From an uncultured Chlorobiaceae bacterium (GTDB lineage: Bacteria; Bacteroidota; Chlorobiia; Chlorobiales; Chlorobiaceae), in the NCBI GenBank assembly GCA_903840935.1, contig CAIMHT010000012.1, positions 1 to 37,158 of the forward strand: 37,158 nt of DNA, in the 5' to 3' direction. The notes under the pieces are model-generated. The model did no database searches, was not told where the DNA came from, and worked only from the letters and a program-made list of their open reading frames with translations. The position numbers were made by a program, and so were the translations under genes. This document shows, piece by piece, positions 15,003 through 22,519 of the stretch (position 1 is the stretch's first letter; every line of letters begins with the position of its first letter).

Positions 15003-15045
15003 CCCGTTACCCTGTGCCTTTTTGCAAAACAACGAGAGTAACGGG
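15003..15045. terminator. Inverted repeat between convergent Fic and trpB genes
   Basis: CCCGTTAC at 15003-15010 pairs with GTAACGGG at 15038-15045 around a 27-base loop that holds a short T-run. It lies between the two convergent stop codons, where a bidirectional terminator is expected. The long loop and missing flanking T-run make it a weak candidate. Confidence 0.3.
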
Positions 15046-15055
15046 AAGTGTGCAT

Positions 15056-16429
15056 TTATGCTTGCGGAGGGCACGGATGATCTTTCACCGCCAGAAGCGA
15101 GCGTTGCAGGAGCTCTTCGGGGAGTGCGTAATCGCTGAGTTTCCCGCTCATGAAGGCATCGTAACCCTGAAGATCCATCAGTCCATGACCTGACCAGTTC
15201 ATGAGAATCACCTTTTCCTTACCCTCTTCTTTTGCCTGTTTTGCTTCGCGGATGGTCTGTGCTATGGCATGAGAGGTCTCCGGCGCCGGGATGAACCCTT
15301 CGGTATGGGCGAACAGCAGGGCGGCCTCATAGCATTCCGTCTGTCCGATGGAGGTTGCATCAATCAACCCGAGCTGTTTGACATGGCTGACCAGCGGGGC
15401 CATACCGTGATAGCGTAACCCTCCGGCATGAATGGCTGCAGGAATAAAGCCGTGGCCGAGGCTGTGCATAGCGAGCATCGGGGTCATTTTAGCTTCATCG
15501 CCGTTATCGTAGATATAAGGGCCTCTGGTGAGCGTTGGGCAGGCTTCGGGCTCTGTGGCAATGACCTTAACCTCACGGCCGTGAATCTTGTCACAGAGAA
15601 AAGGAAAGCTGATACCGGCAAAGTTTGAGCCTCCGCCAGCACACCCGATGACGATATCCGGATAGAGCCCCACCTTGTCAAGCTGTTTGCGGGCTTCAAG
15701 ACCGATAATGGTTTGGTGCAGCATCACATGGTTTAAAACGCTGCCAAGCGCGTAGCGCGTATCATCGCGCTCCACGGCCTGCTCGATAGCCTCACTGATG
15801 GCAATGGCAAGGCTTCCGGGTGTATCAGGCGTCTCCTCAAGAATGCGGCGCCCGACAGCGGTTTGCATACTGGGGCTCGAAATACAGTCGGCACCCCAGG
15901 TATTCATCATGATTTTGCGGAAGGGCTTCTGGTCGAAGCTGATACGCACCATAAAGATCTTGCAATCGATACCGACAAGCTTGCAGCTCATGGCAAGTGC
16001 GCTTCCCCACTGGCCGGCGCCCGTTTCAGTAATGAGATGCTTTATGCCGAACTCTTTATTATACCATGCCTGGGGAACCGCAGAATTGGGTTTATGGCTT
16101 CCCGCTGGTGAAACTCCCTCATTCTTGTAAAAAATCTTTGCCGGGGTTTTGAGTGCCGCTTCAAGCCGCCGTGCACGGTAGAGTGGCGAGGGGCGCCACA
16201 GTTTCAGTATGGCCTGCACCTCCTGCGGGATAGTAATCCAGCGCTCAGTGCTCATCTCCTGCTCGATAAGGTTCATCGGAAAAACCTTTGCAAGGGCGTC
16301 CGGGCCTATCGGGTTGCCATCCGGCCCCAAAGGCGGTGGCAGCGGCACCGGCAGGTCAGCCTGGATGTTGTACCACTGGCGGGGCATCTCATCCTCGTTC
16401 AGTAAAATCTTCGTAAATTCCGAACTCAT
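15056..16429 (-). CDS. trpB: TrpB2-type tryptophan synthase beta-like protein
   Basis: This 457-residue pyridoxal-phosphate enzyme belongs to the TrpB2/TrpB-related group, longer than ordinary TrpB (about 400) and with a distinctive N-terminal block (MPRQWYNIQADLP). The PLP lysine is in GSHKPNSA, and the phosphate-binding glycine loop is GCAGGGSNFAG. TETGAGQWGSALA matches the beta-subunit catalytic region. It should condense indole and serine to tryptophan, without a neighbouring alpha subunit. The ATG at 16429 gives the usual N-terminus; an upstream TTG in frame adds only AT-rich sequence. It stands alone, away from other trp genes. Confidence 0.92.
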   Translation of the reverse strand: MSSEFTKILLNEDEMPRQWYNIQADLPVPLPPPLGPDGNPIGPDALAKVFPMNLIEQEMSTERWITIPQEVQAILKLWRPSPLYRARRLEAALKTPAKIFYKNEGVSPAGSHKPNSAVPQAWYNKEFGIKHLITETGAGQWGSALAMSCKLVGIDCKIFMVRISFDQKPFRKIMMNTWGADCISSPSMQTAVGRRILEETPDTPGSLAIAISEAIEQAVERDDTRYALGSVLNHVMLHQTIIGLEARKQLDKVGLYPDIVIGCAGGGSNFAGISFPFLCDKIHGREVKVIATEPEACPTLTRGPYIYDNGDEAKMTPMLAMHSLGHGFIPAAIHAGGLRYHGMAPLVSHVKQLGLIDATSIGQTECYEAALLFAHTEGFIPAPETSHAIAQTIREAKQAKEEGKEKVILMNWSGHGLMDLQGYDAFMSGKLSDYALPEELLQRSLLAVKDHPCPPQA

Positions 16430-16489
16430 GATTGTTCTGGTTTTGTTTTTTTTATCACAAATCAAATAATCGTTCCAGAGAGGAGTCTA

Positions 16490-16777
16490 TCAGGTGATAT
16501 AACCCCATTGTATGAACTGAGGCCGTAGCTCGGGTTCACTTTTAAACGCTTGATAATAAAGGTATTCAGGAGCCAGATCCGCCCCATTGGGCCAAACAAG
16601 AGTCTCGAGCTCCTTATCAACAACAAATGTTGAAAAATTCGTTCTATCCGTTAACGACTCGAATACCGGGCCTTTTAAAGCATCAGCAAGATCAGCCACC
16701 CCTTCCCGTCCATTGTTGAATACGACTTTTACCCGGTAATCTCCAAGGTATCTGGCATCTTTAACATGAAGAAACAT
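16490..16777 (-). CDS. DUF2442 family protein
   Basis: The 95-residue product shows the DUF2442 pattern: an N-terminal VKDARYLGDYRVKVVFNNG strand pair, a DLADALKGPVFESL helix, and the WPNGADLAPEYLY motif near the C-terminus. The family has no established biochemical function. It follows the DUF4160 gene by six bases on the same strand. DUF4160/DUF2442 pairs recur in many bacterial genomes and have been considered toxin-antitoxin-like, so this protein may be the partner of the upstream one. That role is inference. Confidence 0.82.
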   Translation of the reverse strand: MFLHVKDARYLGDYRVKVVFNNGREGVADLADALKGPVFESLTDRTNFSTFVVDKELETLVWPNGADLAPEYLYYQAFKSEPELRPQFIQWGYIT

Positions 16778-16783
16778 AGGTGA

Positions 16784-17041
16784 TCACTCCAGTGGTTCAA
16801 TTTGGTTGGGCTCTTCATTATTTTTGCAACGCTCCCAATTCGTCAGTAATTCATCGTTGTGGAGTTCATACCATTCGAGAATATGACGGAGTGCCCGTTT
16901 CGGGAATTTACCTTCAACGATGCCGGTCAAAATTTCTACGGTAATTTCGTATCCCGCATATTTTGCGTGAAAATGTGGAGGTGAATGATCATCCCGGTAC
17001 ATGGCTATGATGATTCCGAGGAATCTGCTTATTATCGGCAT
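16784..17041 (-). CDS. DUF4160 family protein
   Basis: The 85-residue product has the DUF4160 hallmark MPIISRFLGIIIAMYRDDHSPPHFHAKY in its first third, with the clustered histidines of DHSPPHFH, then ILTGIVEGKFPKRALRHILEW. The histidine cluster hints at metal binding or catalysis but no activity is established. It lies first in a two-gene unit with the DUF2442 gene six bases downstream. It could act as one half of a toxin-antitoxin-like module. Confidence 0.82.
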   Translation of the reverse strand: MPIISRFLGIIIAMYRDDHSPPHFHAKYAGYEITVEILTGIVEGKFPKRALRHILEWYELHNDELLTNWERCKNNEEPNQIEPLE

Positions 17042-17168
17042 TTGTACTTTTCTTGCTTTATGACCTCATACCAGTATGTTCGTAAGAATCAGGTATAAAA
17101 CTTGCCTTTGCATGTTTTTGACATCCAGAAGCTTTGGTGCGTGACAATGAACAGAGGAGATATTGAGG

Positions 17169-17254
17169 TACCGAAGACGGGAATCGAACCCGTACGTCCA
17201 TTGCTGAACACGGGATTTTAAGTCCCGGGCGTCTACCAATTCCGCCACTTCGGC
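17169..17254 (-). tRNA. tRNA-Leu, anticodon UAA
   Basis: The minus strand folds as a class II tRNA: acceptor GCCGAAG with CTTCGGT, a D arm around GGCGGAATTGGTAGACGC, anticodon stem CGGGA/TCCCG around the loop CTTAAAA (anticodon TAA), a long variable arm with GTTC/GGAC, and T arm ACGGG-TTCGATT-CCCGT. The discriminator is A, as expected for leucine. The first acceptor pair is G-U, and the 3' CCA is not encoded (the genome reads CCT), so it must be added after transcription. Confidence 0.95.
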
Positions 17255-17362
17255 ATGTCACATTGTTTCGTGACAGGTCAAACAATTTACCATCTTCACA
17301 CTCTTTCCCAAAAAAATAAATCTCTTCTGCCCCGGCCTCTCTTTTTCTTGTTATGAAAGCCG

Positions 17363-18415
17363 TTACCGGGTAAAATGGTCAAATCCCCTGATTGAGGAGA
17401 GGTCTATTTTCATGCCGTAAATATCGTTCAACAGCACACCCTCCTTCGCGTCGGTGGTTTCGCCGATGACGGCTATCTCTTTGTTGTCGGCAATGTCCGG
17501 GTAATCCTCCCTGGGGATGGTAAAGAGCAACTGATACTCTTCGCCGCCCGTCAGGGCCCAGGTGAGGGCATCATCCTGCAGTTCATCGGCAATCAGGCGC
17601 GTACTGCTCCGGATTGGAATACGGCCTTCATCAATCAGTGCGCCAACTCTCGACTGACGGCAGAGATGCTGGAGGTCAGAGCTGAGACCATCGGAAATAT
17701 CGATCATCGAAGAGGGACGGATAGCGCGCGAATGGAAAAACCGCACAATATCAATACGGGCAAGGGGGAGCAACTGCCGCTGTATCGCCTCGCGGTACTC
17801 CATCAGGTCCGCCATCACGTTTCTCTGGTAGCTCTCGTTGTTTTCGATATGGTTCAGCATGATCTCCTTTTCACGCATGAGGAGTTTAAGACCAGCCGCC
17901 GCACCACCAAGAGAGCCGGTGATGCAGAGCAGCTCTCCCGGCCCGGCACCACTTCGACGGGTAAGCTCTTTTTCTGAAACCTCCCCGATCATAGAAACCG
18001 AAATGACCAGACCCGAACGCGATGAAGAGCTGTCGCCACCGGCAATGGCAAGGCCGTACTCTTTCGCTGCATGGCTCATGCCCTGGTAAAGCTCCTCAAC
18101 CATTGCGACAGAAAAAGAGGCGGGAATGGCAAGCGAGATCAATGCATAGCGGGGGAGCGCATTCATGGCGCAGATATCCGAGACATTGACGCTGATGGCC
18201 TTGCTTCCAAGATGTCGTAGCGGTGTTGTCAAGAGATCGAAGTGCACCTGGTCGACAAGCATATCGGTGGTGGCAACCTGCAGAAGCTCATCCGAAGGGC
18301 GATAAATGGCGCAATCGTCACCTATTCCCGTCAGGAGTTCCGGCACGGCAGAGAGCGTGGGCTCGGCAAGGGCGGCGATTTTGTCGATCAGACCAAACTC
18401 CCCGATTTCCGACAT
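17363..18415 (-). CDS. thiL: Thiamine-monophosphate kinase
   Basis: The enzyme phosphorylates thiamine monophosphate to the active cofactor thiamine diphosphate. The 350-residue protein begins with the usual MSEIGEFGLIDKI, followed by the ATP/metal site GIGDDCAI, the conserved TTDMLVDQVHFD, an SVNVSDICAM segment, AIAGGDSS, and DISDGLSSDL. Two methionines are possible; I chose the one at 18415, which gives the standard N-terminus. It diverges from ftsY with 126 bases between starts, an AT-rich interval likely to hold both promoters. No other thiamine genes are in the window. Confidence 0.93.
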   Translation of the reverse strand: MSEIGEFGLIDKIAALAEPTLSAVPELLTGIGDDCAIYRPSDELLQVATTDMLVDQVHFDLLTTPLRHLGSKAISVNVSDICAMNALPRYALISLAIPASFSVAMVEELYQGMSHAAKEYGLAIAGGDSSSSRSGLVISVSMIGEVSEKELTRRSGAGPGELLCITGSLGGAAAGLKLLMREKEIMLNHIENNESYQRNVMADLMEYREAIQRQLLPLARIDIVRFFHSRAIRPSSMIDISDGLSSDLQHLCRQSRVGALIDEGRIPIRSSTRLIADELQDDALTWALTGGEEYQLLFTIPREDYPDIADNKEIAVIGETTDAKEGVLLNDIYGMKIDLSSIRGFDHFTR

Positions 18416-18541
18416 AGCTTTATATAACATATTTTTACGTAAATTAAATTATGCTTGGGGTTGGGGCATGGCACACACTATTCCCGCCGCTGCGCAGCAG
18501 GGGTTTTACTATCAATAACAGAAAGACAATATCGGCTTTTT

Positions 18542-19495
18542 ATGGGTTTTTTTGACAAATTCAAAATATCAAGGCTGAAGGAAGGGCTCGAAAAAACCCG
18601 CGATACGCTTCGGGAAAAACTTGCTATCATTACAAAAGGGAAAACGGAGATAGACGAAGAGTTCCTTGAAGAGCTCGAAACCATTCTGGTTGCCGCCGAT
18701 GTTGGCGTGGAGACCACGCTCGGGATTGTTGATGCGATCACCGAACGGGCAAAAAGTGAGACATACCACTCGGAAGATGAGCTGAACAGAATGCTGATGG
18801 AGGAGATTCAGCTCATGCTTGAGGTAACCGGAGAGGAGCATCCGCTTGATTTTGATGCATCTCTTCCGGCAAAACCTTATGTCATTTTAATTGTCGGGGT
18901 AAATGGTGCCGGCAAAACCACCAGTGTTGCCAAGCTGGCCCATAATTACGATAAAGCGGGCAAAAAAGTGATTATAGCGGCGGCAGATACCTTCAGGGCC
19001 GCAGCTTATGAACAGCTCCAGATATGGGCAGACCGGGCAGGCGTTCCCATGATCGGTCAGGCACAGGGTTCCGATCCAGCTTCGGTGGTCTACGATGCCG
19101 TCAGTGCTGCGGTATCAAGAAATGCTGACGTTGTGCTCGTTGATACCGCCGGGCGGTTGCATAACAAAAGCCACCTGATGGAAGAGCTGGCCAAAATCAT
19201 GCGTGTGGCAAAAAAGAGGATTCCCGAAGCACCGCACGAAGTGTTGCTGGTTCTTGACGGCACCACAGGACAGAATGCCGTGCAGCAGGCAAGGGAATTT
19301 ACGAAGTTTGTTCAGGTTACCGGTCTGGTGGTTACCAAGCTTGACGGTACATCAAAAGGTGGTATTGTGCTCTCCATTTCACGTGAACTGAAGCTGCCGG
19401 TCAAATATATCGGTGTCGGAGAAAAAATTGACGATCTTCAGCTTTTCGACCGGGCCGAGTTTGTCCAGGCACTTCTTGGACGGGAGCAGAAATAA
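18542..19495 (+). CDS. ftsY: Signal recognition particle receptor FtsY
   Basis: FtsY is the membrane-associated receptor that receives SRP-bound ribosomes for co-translational insertion. The 317-residue protein has the N-domain helices (ETILVAADVGVETTLGIV) and the G-domain with G1 GVNGAGKTTSVAKLA, the DTFRAAAYEQL insertion-box region, DTAGRLHNK, TKLDGTSKGG and the C-terminal GVGEKIDDLQLF. The acidic A-domain of E. coli FtsY is absent, as in many bacteria. The frame opens at 18455, but the ATG at 18542 gives the typical MGFFDKFK start. Confidence 0.95.
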   Translation: MGFFDKFKISRLKEGLEKTRDTLREKLAIITKGKTEIDEEFLEELETILVAADVGVETTLGIVDAITERAKSETYHSEDELNRMLMEEIQLMLEVTGEEHPLDFDASLPAKPYVILIVGVNGAGKTTSVAKLAHNYDKAGKKVIIAAADTFRAAAYEQLQIWADRAGVPMIGQAQGSDPASVVYDAVSAAVSRNADVVLVDTAGRLHNKSHLMEELAKIMRVAKKRIPEAPHEVLLVLDGTTGQNAVQQAREFTKFVQVTGLVVTKLDGTSKGGIVLSISRELKLPVKYIGVGEKIDDLQLFDRAEFVQALLGREQK

Positions 19496-19626
19496 GGAGG
19501 CGTCTATGGCCGCGTGAAAAATTTGCTTGTTTCTGTATTTGCACCGGGTAGTATTTACAGTCAATAAAATAGTAAACTGCCAGCAGGAGATTGTTTTTTG
19601 TTGTTTTTGATGCAATATTAGCCATT

Positions 19627-19655
19627 CCCTGGGCGGGCACAGAGAGCCCGCAGGG
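19627..19655 (+). other. Hairpin between ftsY and pcm
   Basis: CCCT plus GCGGGC (19627-19638, with a two-base bulge) pairs with GCCCGC plus AGGG (19646-19655) around a seven-base loop. No T-run follows, so it is not a standard intrinsic terminator. It sits about 40 bases before the pcm start and could limit read-through or shape the leader of pcm. Confidence 0.35.
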
Positions 19656-19696
19656 CTGAATTGAAAGCGAGGCTCAAAGGGTTTTCATTTGGTGTC

Positions 19697-20377
19697 ATGA
19701 AAGAGGCAGAAAAACGTCACTATTTCAGGCGGCGTGAGATGGTTGAAACGCTGGAACGTTATGGTATAGCTAACCGTAGGGTACTTGATGCTTTTCTTGA
19801 GGTTCCGCGCCACCTTTTTTTTGCGGGTGAAGCCATGGATTCTGCCTATAACGATGGCGCATATCCCATAGGGTTCGGGCAGACCATCTCCCAGCCCTAT
19901 ACCGTTGCTCTTATGACAACCCTGCTCGTTGAGCGTTGTTTTTCGGGAAAGGTGCTCGAAATTGGTACTGGATCAGGCTATCAGGCGGCAATTCTTGCTG
20001 CTCTCGGCTATTCGGTTTTTAGTATAGAACGGATTTTGGCATTGCATGAGAAAGCCAAAAAACTATTGACGAGGCTTGGTTTTGGTGTGGCCTGCCGTTT
20101 TGGAGACGGAACACTTGGTTGGATGGATGAGGCCCCTTTTAACGGGATTTTGGTCACGGCAGGAGCCCCGAGGGAGCCGGAGTCATTGTTACGGCAGCTT
20201 GCTGAAAATGGCGCTATGGTTATACCCATTGGCGGGAGTTCTGCCCAGCAGATGACGGTTATCCAGAGAGAGGGAAGCGATTTCAAACGAGAGCTTTTTG
20301 AATATTTTACATTTGTGCCGCTGGTCGGCAGGGAAGGCTGGGGCGAGACTGTTTTTTCAACAATAATGAAGGGATGA
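19697..20377 (+). CDS. pcm: Protein-L-isoaspartate O-methyltransferase
   Basis: This 226-residue SAM-dependent enzyme repairs isoaspartyl damage in proteins by methyl esterification. The family features are present: VPRHLFF near the N-terminus, the substrate-site block YPIGFGQTISQPYTVALMT, SAM motif I VLEIGTGSGYQAAIL around residues 87-100, an ERIL acidic residue after the next strand, FGDGTLGW and ILVTAGAP. The ATG at 19697 gives the usual length; the open frame extends slightly upstream through a TTG. The parvulin gene starts three bases after its stop, so the two form an operon. Confidence 0.93.
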   Translation: MKEAEKRHYFRRREMVETLERYGIANRRVLDAFLEVPRHLFFAGEAMDSAYNDGAYPIGFGQTISQPYTVALMTTLLVERCFSGKVLEIGTGSGYQAAILAALGYSVFSIERILALHEKAKKLLTRLGFGVACRFGDGTLGWMDEAPFNGILVTAGAPREPESLLRQLAENGAMVIPIGGSSAQQMTVIQREGSDFKRELFEYFTFVPLVGREGWGETVFSTIMKG

Positions 20378-20380
20378 TTT

Positions 20381-22501
20381 ATGGCTGTAATGTCCAGCTT
20401 GCGGGATAAGACTCATATTATACTCTATACACTCCTCGCAGCGTTTCTTGCGCTGATTGTCTTTGAGTGGGGAATGCAGTTTACCGGATCCAGCGGCAAA
20501 AAAGAGAATCTGGCGGGTAAGGTCAACGGAAAGGTTATCTCTTCAAGTCAGTATGATGAGATATGCAAGGCCATGACTGAGGATTTCCGAAGGAGGAGTC
20601 CGGGAGCCGAAGTGACCCCGGAAGTTGAACTCGGGATTCAGGAGCAGGCGTGGGCTAACCTGGTCAAGCAGAGCCTGCTTGACCAGCAGTTTGAGAAATT
20701 CGGTATTACCATCCAGGATCAGGAGGTGGCTGAGGCCCTCAATAGTCAGACTCCGCCAAGGGTTATTCAGCAATATTTTACAAACCCGGCAACCGGAGCC
20801 ATAGACCGCAACAAGCTCGAGAGTATTCGTCGTGATCCACACGAAAAAGAGGTCTGGTTGCAGCTTGAAAAGTATGTTCGCCTCGAACTCAGGGAGAGCA
20901 AACTCCTCAGGGCATTGTTGACCCTTAATCATGTAACCGACCGGGATCTTGGCGATCTGGTTTCGAGGGTGTTCACCCGTTTTTCCGCCTCGTTTATTCC
21001 CTTTCCCTTAAGTTTTGCCGGCACTGACAGCAACTTTCCGATAAAGGAAGAGGAGATCAAAACCTATTATGACGGGCATAAAGAGCTTCTTAAACAGGAC
21101 AAGCCGTCCAGGAAAGCGGATTTTGTCTTCTTTCCGCTGATTCCTTCATCAAAAGACAGTCTTGGTGCCCGCACCGAACTTGAAGCGATGCGTGCAGAGT
21201 TTTCGACGACGCCGAGTGATAGCGACTTTGTTAAGGTTCAGAGCGATCGACCGACCGCGATCAACAAAGCCTACACGCGCGCCGATTTTTCTGTGGCCGC
21301 AGGTGATGCTTTTTTTTCACCATCGAATGTAACACCAGGAAAAATCGTCGGTCCGATAGCCGATCAGGGTGAATATCGTCTCATCAAAATCAAAAAGGTG
21401 AGCGCCTCCGCTGAGCCTGTAGCCAGAGCATCGCATATTCTCTTGCGCGTCAATCCTGCAAGCAGGGAAGATGTCCAGAGAGTGCGTGAGCTCGCCATGT
21501 ATATTTTCAAACAGCTTCAGACAGGCGTGCCTTTTGAATTGCTTGCAAAAAAATATTCCGCCGATCCCGGCAGTGCTGCCAATGGAGGCGATATCGGCTG
21601 GTTCACCAAAGAGCGTGTGGTGCCTCAATTTGCCGCAGCGGTGTTTGGTGCACGTCCAGGAGCGATTGTCGGGCCCATTCAGACCCAGTTTGGCCTGCAT
21701 ATTATCAAAGTGACCGGCTCTGACAATCGTGCAGTAGTAGGCTCCGAAATTGTCCGGAACATCAGGCCTTCTACAGAAACGGTCGACAGTGGACGGCGAC
21801 TTGCCACGGCATTTCAGATAAGCGCCAAAGAGAGTGGTTTCAACAAAAGTGCTGCCGCCTCAAAGCTGCCGATTATCCCTACCGGAGAGTTTGTCAAACG
21901 TATGCCGATTCCCCTGATTGGATATAGTGACAAGGTGGCGGCATTTGCATTCAAGGCGTCAGAGGGTGACTTGTCGGATGTTCTTGAAACCGAAAAAGGC
22001 TTTTTTGTGATGCGCCTGACCGGCAAGAATGACAGCGGGTACCGTCTTCTTGACCAGGAGCTGAAAGCCCGTATCCGTGCTGAACTGGTGCGGGAGAAAA
22101 AAGGCGCGGCATTGGAGAAAAAACTTGCAATCATGGCAAAGAGGCCTGGAGTGACCCTCGAACAAATAGCGGCATCCAATGCGGGGCTCAAGGTTGTGGT
22201 TGCCGACAGTATCCGCTGGAGTGACGGCGTTATTGCGGGCTACGGCGTTGACCAGCCTCTTGTGGAAGCCATCTCTGGTCTTGCTCCTTCAAAACTCTCT
22301 GCTCCGGTAAAAACAAACGACGGCTACGCTCTTGTGCTTTTGGCGAAAAAAATTCTTCCTGCCGGGTTTGACTTGCAGGCCGAAAAAACAAAGGCTGCTC
22401 CGCAACTGATCCGGGCAGCACAGCAACAGCAGCAACTCTTTATTGACGAATACCTTGATGCTGTACGCAAAAGCTCCAAAATTGAGGACTTCCGCCCCTG
22501 A
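20381..22501 (+). CDS. PpiD/SurA-type peptidyl-prolyl isomerase, membrane-anchored
   Basis: The 706-residue protein has one N-terminal membrane segment (residues 12-30, IILYTLLAAFLALIVFEWG) with the bulk predicted in the periplasm. A SurA-type N-terminal chaperone domain follows (GKVNGKVISSSQYDEI onward), then a parvulin domain at about residues 345-450 (ARASHILLRV, GGDIGWF, FGLHIIKV) and a long C-terminal chaperone-like part. This is the PpiD layout: a foldase for proteins crossing the inner membrane. The proximity of ftsY and pcm gives a protein-export and quality-control setting. Its AAGGGATGA ribosome-binding site lies inside the end of pcm. Confidence 0.9.
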   Translation: MAVMSSLRDKTHIILYTLLAAFLALIVFEWGMQFTGSSGKKENLAGKVNGKVISSSQYDEICKAMTEDFRRRSPGAEVTPEVELGIQEQAWANLVKQSLLDQQFEKFGITIQDQEVAEALNSQTPPRVIQQYFTNPATGAIDRNKLESIRRDPHEKEVWLQLEKYVRLELRESKLLRALLTLNHVTDRDLGDLVSRVFTRFSASFIPFPLSFAGTDSNFPIKEEEIKTYYDGHKELLKQDKPSRKADFVFFPLIPSSKDSLGARTELEAMRAEFSTTPSDSDFVKVQSDRPTAINKAYTRADFSVAAGDAFFSPSNVTPGKIVGPIADQGEYRLIKIKKVSASAEPVARASHILLRVNPASREDVQRVRELAMYIFKQLQTGVPFELLAKKYSADPGSAANGGDIGWFTKERVVPQFAAAVFGARPGAIVGPIQTQFGLHIIKVTGSDNRAVVGSEIVRNIRPSTETVDSGRRLATAFQISAKESGFNKSAAASKLPIIPTGEFVKRMPIPLIGYSDKVAAFAFKASEGDLSDVLETEKGFFVMRLTGKNDSGYRLLDQELKARIRAELVREKKGAALEKKLAIMAKRPGVTLEQIAASNAGLKVVVADSIRWSDGVIAGYGVDQPLVEAISGLAPSKLSAPVKTNDGYALVLLAKKILPAGFDLQAEKTKAAPQLIRAAQQQQQLFIDEYLDAVRKSSKIEDFRP

Positions 22502-22519
22502 ACCCCGGCCATTCCGAGA

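Noticed and set aside
17058..17285. Two minus-strand ORFs of 75 and 60 codons, one starting MAELVDARDLKS
   Set aside because: They are translations across the tRNA-Leu gene; this peptide is a known artefact of tRNA annotation.
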